This document shows, piece by piece, positions 47,043 to 56,047 of a stretch of 64,000 bases of DNA; the stretch's first letter is position 1; every line of letters begins with the position of its first letter. A program made the position numbers and the translations under genes. The notes under the pieces were generated by a model that saw only the letters and a program-made list of their open reading frames with translations, made no database searches and had not been told where the DNA came from. This stretch comes from Vibrio fluvialis (GTDB lineage Bacteria; Pseudomonadota; Gammaproteobacteria; Enterobacterales; Vibrionaceae). The stretch covers positions 1,240,001 to 1,304,000 of the forward strand of contig NZ_UHIP01000001.1 of assembly GCF_900460245.1 (NCBI RefSeq), given 5' to 3'.

Positions 47043-47400
47043 AGAGACCTCTAGATTTTCAATATTTACGAGTTATAAGTGTGCTGATAACAAAAGCTAT
47101 TACATGGACTATCGAGAGGAGCTGTCGCAGGAGCTATACGAAGAATATCGAAAGATAACTGAGAGAACTTTATAGACGTATCATTAATAGCTCAATGGTA
47201 AGAGCTGAGGGGCAGTATACAGGTTAAACAAACAATGAACAGCTTTATTTTATCCAGAAGCGTAAATATTTATTTCACTCTCGCCACGCTAGTTTATAAA
47301 CCAAACCGCGTACCGAATGATGCAGACGCGGTAGTGGTGGAGTGTAAGAGAAAGAGCCCGAATATTGAGCTCTTTTCTTTAAGACTCATGGTTTAGTGAC
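47043..47400. other. Upstream region of the csp gene with a tRNA-D-arm-like scrap
   Basis: 358 bases. It contains the csp promoter and leader (minus), a tRNA-like TAGCTCAATGGTAAGAGCT element (47188-47206), and near the right end a hairpin AAAGAGC / GCTCTTT (47351-47375) that probably terminates the 110-aa minus-strand gene. No complete RNA gene or ORF is supportable. Confidence 0.5.
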
Positions 47401-47733
47401 TTACTGAAGGTGTATACCCATGGAAAGTAGAATGTCGTCCAGTTCATTTTGATACTGGTGTGAGGTTCGCACAATTTCATCCAGCTCATTCTGAGGCAAA
47501 GACGAACCGAAAATCAGAAAGCAACGCCACTGGTTTTCTGGCTTGCTGAGCTGCGAGAGAAAGTGTTCGTAACTCAATTCGCCTTCTTCATAGACCAGAT
47601 AGTAGGTGAGCAGAGTAGTCAGGCGGGGCAAACAGGCCTTTTGGGCGAGTTCAGACTTTGCCAACAAGGTGGTTAAGCGCTCTTTAAGTTCTCGACGAAT
47701 TTCGTTGAGTGAGTCATCAATGATATCAGCCAT
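47401..47733 (-). CDS. Hypothetical cytoplasmic protein, 110 aa
   Basis: Not recognised. It is helical and acidic: MADIIDDSLNEIRRELKER opens a probable coiled coil, followed by a mid-part LTTLLTYYLVYEEGELSY and an acidic C-terminus (NELDEIVR, NELDDILL). No signal peptide or membrane segment. Start ATG 47733 has GGAG at good spacing; the open frame extends to 47796 without support. It lies 97 bases downstream of the BCCT gene on the same strand and may be its co-transcribed partner. Confidence 0.65.
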   Translation of the reverse strand: MADIIDDSLNEIRRELKERLTTLLAKSELAQKACLPRLTTLLTYYLVYEEGELSYEHFLSQLSKPENQWRCFLIFGSSLPQNELDEIVRTSHQYQNELDDILLSMGIHLQ

Positions 47734-47829
47734 AGCGTTTCTCCAAGCAATGTGGTGGTTACACAGTTGGTTAAAGTTTTCAGCCCCCAAGGGCACCTAC
47801 GATACATATCTCATCAAAAACACAGCGCC

Positions 47830-49479
47830 TTACCGTTTGGTTTTCGTTGGCCTTGGTTCACTCATCAGGCCAAGTATCAACGATATGGTCGCCACCAGTA
47901 ATACAATAGTGAATGGAAACCCTGTGGTTACAGCCATGGCTTGCGCCGCGGCTAATCCTCCCCCGAGTAGTAGTGCAATCGCGACTAATCCTTCGAATGT
48001 ACACCAGAATACGCGCTGCGGTGTCGGAGCATCCACTTTACCACCTGCAGAAATCGTGTCGATGACCAAAGAACCGGAGTCTGACGACGTAATAAAAAAC
48101 ACAATTACCAGCACAATACCCACGAACGACGTAATGGACGTCAGCGGCATGACCGCCAGCATTTCAAACAGTTTGAGCGGCAGATCAGCGTTTTTGACCG
48201 CTTCATAGCCATCATTAATAAATTGACTGATCGCCGTTCCACCAAAAGCAGTCATCCAAAAAATGCACACGGTGGAAGGAATGAGTAAGACGCAAACAAT
48301 AAACTCGCGAACGGTTCTGCCACGAGACACTCGCGCGATAAACATGCCGACAAATGGTGACCAGGAAATCCACCACGCCCAGTAAAACGCCGTCCAGCCT
48401 TGTGAATAGTTGATGTCTTCGCGTTCAAATGGCATCGACAGCGCCGGAATATGTTCTACGTAAGAAGCGATGTTTTCAAAGAAGCCACTCAGAATGCCGA
48501 CCGTTGGTCCGGCTATGACAATAAATAGCAGCAGTATAGCCGCCAAAACCATGTTGACTTCAGACAGCAGTTTTACGCCGCCGTCTAACCCGGCGACGAC
48601 CGAAAATAGTGCGCAGGCGGTGATGACAATGATAAGCACAATTTGCGTTGTGTCGGTCAGCGGAATACCAAAAAGGAAATTCAATCCGGTTGCTGCTTGA
48701 GACGCACCGTAACCGAGAGAAGTGGCGAGGCCGAATACGGTGGCAACCACGGCAAGAATATCAATGACATTGCCTGTCCAGCCCCAGATTCGTTCGCCAA
48801 AAATGGGATAGAACACCGAACGCATCGTCAGCGGCAGGCCTTTGTTAAACGAGAAAATCGCTAAGCCTAGTGCCAGTAGTGCGTAAATTGCCCAAGGATG
48901 TAAAGCCCAGTGATAGATGGTTGCAGCCATGCCGAGCGAGCGGGCCGCTTCAGTATCACCGATGGCTCCGCCTAGCGGCGCCCAGTCGGTACGTACGCCA
49001 TTGTCGACAATCGGTCCGGACAATGACGAGCTGAAATGCGACATAGGCTCGGACACACCAAAGAAGACCAAACCAATCCCCATACCTGCTGCGAACAGCA
49101 TCGCGAGCCAGCTCGCATAGGAATAATCCGGGGTCGCATGCGTGCCGCCAATGCGCACTCTGCCGAGCGGTGAAATGGCTAAGCCTATGCAGACAATGAC
49201 GAAGAAGTCGCCTGAGAGCAGGAAAAACCAATCGAGATGGGATGTCAACCAGGCACGTAAATGGACAAACAGAGGCTCGACTTGATCCCGGAATATCAGT
49301 GTGGCGAAAACGAAAGTCACAACAGCCAGACCAGAGACCGCAAACACGCGGTTATGAATGTCCAGACCGAAAGGTCCGATGGATAACACCACATTGTCTT
49401 GTCCTACCGTGTAATCCGTATCGATAGGATTTGCTTTTCCGCTTGGGCGTGGAACACCGCCATTATCATCATTGTCCAT
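47830..49479 (-). CDS. BCCT-family betaine/choline/carnitine transporter
   Basis: 549 aa, twelve membrane helices, BCCT family. The hallmark MGIGLVFFGVSEPMSHF is at about residue 135, and the tryptophan-rich substrate region (FYWAWWISWSPFVGMFIARVSRGR) is at about 370. These Na+- or H+-coupled carriers import glycine betaine, choline or related quaternary ammonium compounds. The C-terminus is short, so there is no large osmosensing tail. Its position next to the LysR gene and sulfatase operon is discussed in the findings. Confidence 0.93.
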   Translation of the reverse strand: MDNDDNGGVPRPSGKANPIDTDYTVGQDNVVLSIGPFGLDIHNRVFAVSGLAVVTFVFATLIFRDQVEPLFVHLRAWLTSHLDWFFLLSGDFFVIVCIGLAISPLGRVRIGGTHATPDYSYASWLAMLFAAGMGIGLVFFGVSEPMSHFSSSLSGPIVDNGVRTDWAPLGGAIGDTEAARSLGMAATIYHWALHPWAIYALLALGLAIFSFNKGLPLTMRSVFYPIFGERIWGWTGNVIDILAVVATVFGLATSLGYGASQAATGLNFLFGIPLTDTTQIVLIIVITACALFSVVAGLDGGVKLLSEVNMVLAAILLLFIVIAGPTVGILSGFFENIASYVEHIPALSMPFEREDINYSQGWTAFYWAWWISWSPFVGMFIARVSRGRTVREFIVCVLLIPSTVCIFWMTAFGGTAISQFINDGYEAVKNADLPLKLFEMLAVMPLTSITSFVGIVLVIVFFITSSDSGSLVIDTISAGGKVDAPTPQRVFWCTFEGLVAIALLLGGGLAAAQAMAVTTGFPFTIVLLVATISLILGLMSEPRPTKTKR

Positions 49480-49685
49480 CTTTCATTCCGTCCATTGTGA
49501 GTCAACAAAGTTCGCCGTGAGTGATGATTCGCGGTTAGTTACACTATAGCCGTGATTTTTGTCTCTTCCTTCAATCTTTGTACTGAATTTGCACAAATTG
49601 TCTTTTTTCTGAACCAGATAGGCGTTGTGAAAAAGAAAAGTGCTTGTCGCTTCGCTTTGTTATATGGCCATCGAACATGCCGTTC

Positions 49686-50549
49686 TCAAGCGGTCAGTGT
49701 TCCCAAGTTATGTTGAAATTGAACTAAACGGCGTTTGATTTTATCCCTCAGAGCCTTGTGGGCTGGATTTTTTAATTCGCGTCGATGGTAAACCAGATGA
49801 TAGGGGATGTACGCGGTGTTGATTGGGCATTCCAACACTTGAAGATTGAGCGTTTTAGCCCATTTTTTCGCAAAAGAGTGTGAAATGACGCCGAGTGAAT
49901 CAGACTGCGAAACATAAAGGGCCATGCCTGCTATCGAACCACTGACGATGTCGATCTCCCGCTCTTCAATCGGTTCGCGACAAATCTGTTCAAAACCCCG
50001 CAGATTGTCCCAGAGCCCGCTGTAGAGCACATGCTTTTCGCGGTAGAACGCTTCTTTGGTCAGTGAATCCTGAACTCTCGGGTGTCCGATGCGGCAAATC
50101 AACGCCAAAGGTTCTCGGTGAACTTCCTCGATCACGAAAGCGTTCTCTTTAGTCAGCATGGTGTCGAGGATCAAATCCACCCGTTGTTGGCGCAAATGCT
50201 CAAACAACTGGTGTTTTTCTACTGGTGATTCACTCAACGTCACATTCTCGAAAGGTTGCAGGCAGTGCAGTATCGATTCATTGCAATACACATTGAAGTG
50301 TTCACGCATTTCCATCGCGTTTTCAATGATATCGAGCGCTTGACGGAAAGAGGGCACAAGTTGATGTCCTTTCGTGGTCAGTTCAATGCCTCGCCCTTGC
50401 TTAGTAAAGAGCGCCTGACCATATTGTTTCTCAAGTCGTTTGATTGCCGAGCTCACGGCAGGTTGCGTGATATCCAGTTTTTCAGCGGCTTTTGTGAATG
50501 ATTGGTACTCAGCCACTACCAGAAATGTACGTACTAAATTTAGGTCCAT
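49686..50549 (-). CDS. LysR-family transcriptional regulator, divergent to the sulfatase operon
   Basis: 287 aa. The winged helix-turn-helix is at residues 1-60 (FTKAAEKLDITQPAVSSAIKRLEKQYG), and the LysR effector-binding domain at about 90-285. I start it at ATG 50549 (MDLNLVRTF), where LysR proteins normally begin; the frame runs on to 50591 without a ribosome site. Divergent by 177 bases from the sulfatase gene, which it most likely controls. Confidence 0.9.
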   Translation of the reverse strand: MDLNLVRTFLVVAEYQSFTKAAEKLDITQPAVSSAIKRLEKQYGQALFTKQGRGIELTTKGHQLVPSFRQALDIIENAMEMREHFNVYCNESILHCLQPFENVTLSESPVEKHQLFEHLRQQRVDLILDTMLTKENAFVIEEVHREPLALICRIGHPRVQDSLTKEAFYREKHVLYSGLWDNLRGFEQICREPIEEREIDIVSGSIAGMALYVSQSDSLGVISHSFAKKWAKTLNLQVLECPINTAYIPYHLVYHRRELKNPAHKALRDKIKRRLVQFQHNLGTLTA

Positions 50550-50643
50550 AACACCACTACTCATAAATTTCATTAATGGATAATAAAACATTTGAGCGAT
50601 TGTTTCTCAATTAGTTCAGGTCTAGTCTAGGTTTGATATGTAT

Positions 50644-50659
50644 ATGTTTGTATAAACAT
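50644..50659. promoter_or_regulatory. Palindrome between the LysR gene and the sulfatase gene, candidate operator
   Basis: ATGTTT-GTAT-AAACAT has perfect 6-bp arms and lies in the middle of the 177-bp divergent region, about 68 bases before the sulfatase ATG. LysR sites are often T-N11-A palindromes of this kind, but this one is not an exact T-N11-A fit. Confidence 0.5.
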
Positions 50660-50726
50660 TTCGGGTTGTCTGACTATGTGATTTTGGTTCAGCGACCGTG
50701 CAAACCCAGTGAAAAATGGAGTTAAT

Positions 50727-52244
50727 ATGAGTACACGCAATAAAAAGCGCTCAGGCAAGCTGCTGCTCAATGCATGCACACTCGCTATGGGGGCGGCGTC
50801 AGCAACGGCTTATGCAGCAGACAAGCCCAATATTCTGGTGATATTTGGCGATGATGTTGGCTATTGGAACCTGAGCACATACAACCAAGGCATGCTGGCG
50901 TACACCACGCCAAACATAGACAGTATTGCGTCGGAGGGGGCGAAATTCACCAACTTTTACGCGCAGCAGAGCTCGACCGCAGGCCGTAGCGCATTCATTA
51001 CGGGTCAGATGCCTAAACGCACTGGCTTGAGTAAAGTGGGCATGCCGGGGGCACCGGAAGGGATTAGCGAAAAAGATCCTACCATTGCGACCATGTTAAA
51101 GCAGCTGGGCTATGCCACTGGCCAGTTTGGTAAAAACCATTTAGGCGACCGTGACGAGCATCTGCCAACCAACCACGGCTTTGATGAGTTCTTTGGTAAC
51201 CTTTACCACCTCAATGCTGAAGAAGAACCGGAAAACGTCGATTACCCGAAAAATCCGGAGTTCCGTAAGAAATTCGGCCCTCGCGGCGTTATCCATTCTT
51301 ACGCGGATGGCAAAATTGAGGACACTGGTCCTCTCAATCGTAAACGTATGGAAACCGTTGATGGCGAGTTCCTCGATGCGGCAGAAACCTTCATTGAGAA
51401 GCAGGTGAAAGCAGATAAGCCATTCTTTACCTGGTTTAACACCACTCGTATGCACAATTTCACCCACGTTCCGAAAGAGTACGACGGCAAGACAGGGGCC
51501 GGCTTCTACGCTGATGGCGTGAAACAGCACGATGACCAGATTGGTCAGCTTCTGAAGAAAATCAAAGATCTTGGCGTAGACGACAACACCATCATCATCT
51601 ACACCACCGATAACGGTCCGATGATCAACCTGTGGCCGGATGCGGGGATGACTCCGTTCCGCAGTGAGAAAAACACCGGTTGGGAAGGCGCTTTCCGTGT
51701 ACCGGCGATGATCAAATGGCCAGGCCACATCCAACCCGGTACAACGCTGAACGGCATTGTGTCTCTGGAAGACTTTTTCCCGACGCTGCTCGCGGCAGCG
51801 GGGGACGACAAAGTCAAAGATGAACTGCTGAAAGGCAAGAAAGCTAACGGTAAGTCGTACAAAGTTCATCTCGATGGCTACAACCAGTTGCCATACTTCA
51901 CGGGGCAAACTCAAGAATCCGCGCGTAAAGAGTTTGTTTATTGGAGTGATGACGGTGACTTGCTCGCGGTGCGTTACAACCAGTTCAAAATGCACTTTGC
52001 GATTCAAGAGCACGAATCCGGGCTCGATGTGTGGAAATACCCATTCACCAAACTTCGCGTCCCTCTGATCTTTGACCTGAGTATCGATCCGTTTGAACGC
52101 GGCGATACTGGTATGGGCTACGACCGTTGGATGTACGAGCGTTCCTACTTGCTTGGTCCGGCGATTGAGAAAGTGAACCAGATTATGTCGACGTTCGACG
52201 ATTTCCCACCACGTATGGAAGCAGGTAGCTTTGTACCGAAATAA
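50727..52244 (+). CDS. Periplasmic Ser-type arylsulfatase
   Basis: 505 aa. Signal peptide with cleavage near AYA-A (about residue 30). The sulfatase signature is S83-T-A-G-R87: Ser83 is the residue to be oxidised to formylglycine, so this is a Ser-type enzyme like Klebsiella AtsA, not a Cys-type. Metal ligands are visible in IFGDD (about 39-43) and YTTDNGP (about 300). Start ATG 50727 follows GGAGTTAAT; the frame's upstream GTG at 50709 is rejected. The natural substrate (aryl sulfate, choline sulfate, glycan sulfate) is not fixed by the sequence. Confidence 0.93.
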   Translation: MSTRNKKRSGKLLLNACTLAMGAASATAYAADKPNILVIFGDDVGYWNLSTYNQGMLAYTTPNIDSIASEGAKFTNFYAQQSSTAGRSAFITGQMPKRTGLSKVGMPGAPEGISEKDPTIATMLKQLGYATGQFGKNHLGDRDEHLPTNHGFDEFFGNLYHLNAEEEPENVDYPKNPEFRKKFGPRGVIHSYADGKIEDTGPLNRKRMETVDGEFLDAAETFIEKQVKADKPFFTWFNTTRMHNFTHVPKEYDGKTGAGFYADGVKQHDDQIGQLLKKIKDLGVDDNTIIIYTTDNGPMINLWPDAGMTPFRSEKNTGWEGAFRVPAMIKWPGHIQPGTTLNGIVSLEDFFPTLLAAAGDDKVKDELLKGKKANGKSYKVHLDGYNQLPYFTGQTQESARKEFVYWSDDGDLLAVRYNQFKMHFAIQEHESGLDVWKYPFTKLRVPLIFDLSIDPFERGDTGMGYDRWMYERSYLLGPAIEKVNQIMSTFDDFPPRMEAGSFVPK

Positions 52245-52313
52245 CCATTCAGTGTAGTGAAGTAGTTTGGCGCTCTTCGGAGCGCCATGTTTTCAAAAAC
52301 AAAGGAAGTATGA

Positions 52314-53618
52314 ATGACTAAACCCTCAACGCAGGCTTCAACATTACTCGACTTGGTTCCGCTAAAAACGGCTTACAAAGATCTCAGCGAAAACCCGACT
52401 TACCAGCGCCGCTTCCACGTGATGGCCAAGCCCGGTGGAGCGAAATGTAACATTGACTGCCAATATTGCTTTTACTTGCACAAAGAGAATCTGCTGCATC
52501 AACCTAAGCAGCCCAAAATGGACGATGAGACGCTGGAAGCGTTCGTGAAGAGTTATATTGAGAGTCAAGATGGCGACGAAATCGTCTTCTCCTGGCAGGG
52601 CGGAGAGCCAACCCTATTAGGGCTGGATTACTTTAAAAAAATCGTCGAACTGCAGAAAAAATATCAGCCTCAGGGCGTTAGGATTGAAAACGACTTGCAG
52701 ACTAATGGAATTCTGCTCAACGACGAATGGTGTCATTTCTTGGCCGAAAACCATTTTCTGGTTGGACTATCCATCGATGGTCCGGAAGAGATCCACAACA
52801 AATATCGTGTCACTCGCAGCGGAAAACCTACCTTTCATTTGGTGATGAGTGCAGTTGAGAAAATCAAAGCACATGGTGTTCGCTTTAATGCGTTAGTCAC
52901 CGTGAACCGATACAACGTCAAACACCCACTGGAAGTTTACCGTTTTGTGACCCGCGAACTGGGCGCTACCTATGTGCAGTTCAACCCGGTCGTGGAGCCG
53001 AGTGATTTCAAAACCACGGCACCGCAGTTCTGGAATGACAGCATGATACCTGTGGTCGGCAGCGAACTCTCCAAACCGGGGCACCCGATGTCGATCGTCA
53101 CGGATTGGTCGGTGGATGCGGATGACTGGGGGCAATTTCTTATCGCCATTTTTGAGGAGTGGGTGAATAACGACCTGGGCCGGGTGCTGGTGAATCTGTT
53201 TGAAACCGCGGTCGCTCAGGTGATGGGTAAACCTGCGCAGCTGTGCATTACGGCAGAGTTCTGCGGGAAAGGCCTCGCCATCGAACACAACGGTGATGTA
53301 TTCAGTTGCGATCATTACGTGTATCCGGAATACAAACTGGCCAATGTCAAACAACGTCCACTCAATGAAATGGCGTTCTCGGTAAGACAGCAGGCTTTTG
53401 GCATGGCTAAGCGCGATTCACTGCCTAAGTACTGTAAAGAATGTCCTTATCTGAAGCTCTGCTGGGGTGAATGCCCCAAAAACCGCTTGTTGAAAACACC
53501 GGATGGTGAAGAAGGGCTGAGCTATCTGTGTCCAGGAATCAAAGCATTTTTTGACTATTCATTGCCAATGCTCACCGGCTTGGCCGTATTACTAGGACAG
53601 CAGAATGGAACACATTAA
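52314..53618 (+). CDS. Anaerobic sulfatase-maturating enzyme (radical SAM, anSME)
   Basis: 434 aa. The radical-SAM cluster motif is Cys45-x3-Cys49-x2-Cys52 (CNIDCQYC). A C-terminal SPASM-type region carries many cysteines (VFSCDHY, YCKECPYLKLCWGEC and a last Cys near LCPG) for two auxiliary [4Fe-4S] clusters. It oxidises the Ser83 side chain of the neighbouring sulfatase to formylglycine in the cytoplasm before export. AAAGGAAGT precedes ATG 52314, and the gene overlaps the moxR-like gene by 14 bases. Confidence 0.93.
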   Translation: MTKPSTQASTLLDLVPLKTAYKDLSENPTYQRRFHVMAKPGGAKCNIDCQYCFYLHKENLLHQPKQPKMDDETLEAFVKSYIESQDGDEIVFSWQGGEPTLLGLDYFKKIVELQKKYQPQGVRIENDLQTNGILLNDEWCHFLAENHFLVGLSIDGPEEIHNKYRVTRSGKPTFHLVMSAVEKIKAHGVRFNALVTVNRYNVKHPLEVYRFVTRELGATYVQFNPVVEPSDFKTTAPQFWNDSMIPVVGSELSKPGHPMSIVTDWSVDADDWGQFLIAIFEEWVNNDLGRVLVNLFETAVAQVMGKPAQLCITAEFCGKGLAIEHNGDVFSCDHYVYPEYKLANVKQRPLNEMAFSVRQQAFGMAKRDSLPKYCKECPYLKLCWGECPKNRLLKTPDGEEGLSYLCPGIKAFFDYSLPMLTGLAVLLGQQNGTH

Positions 53619-54606
53619 TAATCTATCGGGTTGTGCACACGATGATGTTGTCGCGCTGCAAAGCGCCATTGAATCTCAGGTGGTTGGCCAGCGCTCAGTC
53701 ATCCGCAGCTTGGTACTGGGTTTGCTGTGCAGTGGACATGTGCTGCTTGAAGGTTTGCCGGGGACCGCGAAAACGCGTTCGGTTAAAGCATTAGCAAATG
53801 GTCTGTCTATCTCTTTTGGCCGCATTCAGTTCACGCCGGACCTATTGCCGTCTGACGTGACGGGCACAGAAGTTCTGCAGGAAACGGACGGAAAATCATC
53901 ACTCCATTTCCGCCCCGGGCCAGTGTTTAATCAGATTGTCCTCGCCGATGAGATTAACCGAGCGCCAGCTAAAGTTCAGGCTGCGCTGCTGGAAGCCATG
54001 GGGGAAGGCACTATTACCGTTGCGGGGCAAACGCACTTTCTGCCGGAGTTGTTTATGGTGCTGGCGACACAAAACCCGATAGAGCAGGAAGGTACGTATC
54101 CGTTACCTGAAGCGCAAATGGACCGTTTCTTGATTAAAGCATCGGTGGAGTATCCAGACCCAAAAGCGGAACGCGACATCATTCGTTTGGTGCGTCAGGA
54201 AGAGAACGGTGTGTTTGATACAAAGCCTCAGCAAAGCGTCACGATTAACCCCGTCAGTATATTGCAGGCGCGTCAGCAAATAGCGGCGTTGCCGTTGTCC
54301 GAGATGGTTGAAAGTTACATCATCGATTTGGTGATGGCGACTCGTAACCCAGAACAGTATGAACACTCTAAACTCGCCAGTTGGCTGACCATTGGTGCCA
54401 GCCCACGCGCCTCGATTGCGCTGGATAAATGTTCTCGCGCTTTAGCGTGGTTGGAAGGGCGCGATCATGTGTTAATTGACGATGTGCGCGAAGTTGCCTC
54501 GCTGGTGTTAGGGCATAGACTGAGCCTCTCTTATGAAGCACTAGCTGATGGTATCAGCCAGCAGGATGTGGTGACGGAACTGCTTGATGTGGTCACTATT
54601 GGGTAG
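53605..54606 (+). CDS. MoxR-family AAA+ ATPase
   Basis: 333 aa. Walker A GLPGTAKT (about 46-53), Walker B with the extended VLADEINRAPAKVQ (about 112), sensor-1 LATQNPIEQEGTYPLPEAQ and the C-terminal AAA lid domain are all present. MoxR proteins act with VWA-domain partners as chaperones for protein or metal assembly, or in envelope stress. Its ATG is inside the end of the maturase gene (14-base overlap), which couples the two translationally. Confidence 0.92.
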   Translation: MEHINNLSGCAHDDVVALQSAIESQVVGQRSVIRSLVLGLLCSGHVLLEGLPGTAKTRSVKALANGLSISFGRIQFTPDLLPSDVTGTEVLQETDGKSSLHFRPGPVFNQIVLADEINRAPAKVQAALLEAMGEGTITVAGQTHFLPELFMVLATQNPIEQEGTYPLPEAQMDRFLIKASVEYPDPKAERDIIRLVRQEENGVFDTKPQQSVTINPVSILQARQQIAALPLSEMVESYIIDLVMATRNPEQYEHSKLASWLTIGASPRASIALDKCSRALAWLEGRDHVLIDDVREVASLVLGHRLSLSYEALADGISQQDVVTELLDVVTIG

Positions 54607-54611
54607 TGATT

Positions 54612-55562
54612 ATGAATCAACCTCGCCTCACAACGGATAGCCGCATTCATGTCACTTTGCCGCAATTGGTGTGGCTGCAAAATCAGGTGACGCAAATAAA
54701 GCTGCTCAGCGCGCGTTATTCACGAGCGCATCTGTCTGGTCGTTATCAATCTCATCAGCGTGGACGAGGCCTCAACTTTGAAGAGCTTCGCCATTACCAA
54801 TTGGGGGATGACATTCGCCAAATGGACTGGAAAGTCACGCAGCGGACGGGAAAACCGCATGTGCGCAGCTATACCGAAGAGAAAGACCATCAGGTGATCG
54901 TGTGTGTTGACCAGAGGAGCGGGATGTATTTTGGTTCAGTCAGCTACATGAAGTCGGTAGTGGCTGCTGAAATAGCCGCGCTTGTGAGTTGGCTTGCGCT
55001 GGCAAACAACGATCGGGTTGGTTTTTTTATCTCAGCGTGTCAGGAACTTAACTGGTCGTCAGCGAAACGCGGAAACGCCCATTTTCTTATGGGATTAAAT
55101 CAGCTAGTGGCTGCCAACCAGATGCTCAGCTCTGCAAGTTACGATCACGACCGTGTCGGTTTTCGTAAATGGATGGACCAACTCAGTCAGCGTCGCCTGA
55201 AAGCGGCCACATTGATCATCATCAGTGATTTCTCGGATGCGGATGCGCAGTCGTTGAAACAGCTTAAATATCTTCAACAGCACAATGATGTGTTGTCGAT
55301 TTTTATCTCTGACCCACTGGAAGTGAACCTGCCAGAACAGCAGATCCGCTCCGCCTGGGTCGTCGGTGATGGCCGCTACCAGTTGGCGCTGCAAAAAGGC
55401 AAACAGACTTCTGAAGTCAACAAGCGGCTTCACGCTCGTTATGCTGAGAAACAAACGCATCTAAAGAGTTTGATGGCGGCACAGCATATGCCGTTTATCG
55501 AAATCACCACTCATGGCGATCATCTGGTCCAGCTTGCTCAGACGTTAAGGGGCATTCAATGA
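54612..55562 (+). CDS. DUF58 protein (degenerate VWA)
   Basis: 316 aa. DUF58 core: RGLNFEELRHYQLGDDIRQMDWKVTQRTGKP is the family's conserved opening (about 57-87); then a VWA-like fold where the MIDAS reads DQRSG in place of DxSxS, so metal binding is doubtful. No membrane segment. The GTG at 54606 (sharing the last G of the moxR stop) is an alternative start. Partner of MoxR in this and many other genomes. Confidence 0.88.
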   Translation: MNQPRLTTDSRIHVTLPQLVWLQNQVTQIKLLSARYSRAHLSGRYQSHQRGRGLNFEELRHYQLGDDIRQMDWKVTQRTGKPHVRSYTEEKDHQVIVCVDQRSGMYFGSVSYMKSVVAAEIAALVSWLALANNDRVGFFISACQELNWSSAKRGNAHFLMGLNQLVAANQMLSSASYDHDRVGFRKWMDQLSQRRLKAATLIIISDFSDADAQSLKQLKYLQQHNDVLSIFISDPLEVNLPEQQIRSAWVVGDGRYQLALQKGKQTSEVNKRLHARYAEKQTHLKSLMAAQHMPFIEITTHGDHLVQLAQTLRGIQ

Positions 55563-56047
55563 CCCCATCGCCTCCAAGCAGCTATATGTTACGAGAGCTA
55601 AAAGAAGTGCCGATTCCCGATCCCGTCGGATGGTGGCCACAAGCACTTGGATGGCAGTTACTGTTGATTCTGCTCGCTATTCTGACGGTTTATGTCATCT
55701 ACCAACGGGTTGAGCATTGGTGGTGTAACCGTTATCGCCGAGAGGCAATTGAGGCGCTGGCTCGCTTGTCGTCCGATGATGCGCTGTGGCCGCAGAAAAT
55801 GCATAAGATTGTCAAAGTAGTGATGGTTTATCTTGATTCAAAAAACGCCGCAGTTTATGGCCAGAGCTTGCTTCGCCAGATGGACAACTATCATCAAGGT
55901 AATGTGAACATGGCACAGAATGCTGACTTCGTTCGGTGGATGATTTATTTGGAAGACCCTAAGGCGACCACTCCGGATTTCACTGCGATGCGCGCTGCAT
56001 TGAGGGCGTGGCTTTTAAATCATCGGGTGCCGGAGAAAACACAATGA
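55559..56047 (+). CDS. DUF4381 membrane protein
   Basis: 162 aa with one membrane helix (about residues 27-46: LGWQLLLILLAILTVYVIYQ) after a proline-rich start (REL-KEVPIPDPVGWWP), the usual DUF4381 signature. It is co-translated on both sides by ATGA overlaps. A standard member of the MoxR-DUF58-VWA cluster; molecular role unknown. Confidence 0.85.
   Translation: MTPSPPSSYMLRELKEVPIPDPVGWWPQALGWQLLLILLAILTVYVIYQRVEHWWCNRYRREAIEALARLSSDDALWPQKMHKIVKVVMVYLDSKNAAVYGQSLLRQMDNYHQGNVNMAQNADFVRWMIYLEDPKATTPDFTAMRAALRAWLLNHRVPEKTQ

Noticed and set aside
46978..47175. 65-aa plus-strand frame overlapping the csp start
   Set aside because: Its first half is antisense to csp; the second half has an acidic sequence but no ribosome site of its own.
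51141..52013. 290-aa open frame antisense to the sulfatase gene
   Set aside because: It lies wholly opposite a well-supported gene, has no ribosome site, and its composition is that of a shadow frame.
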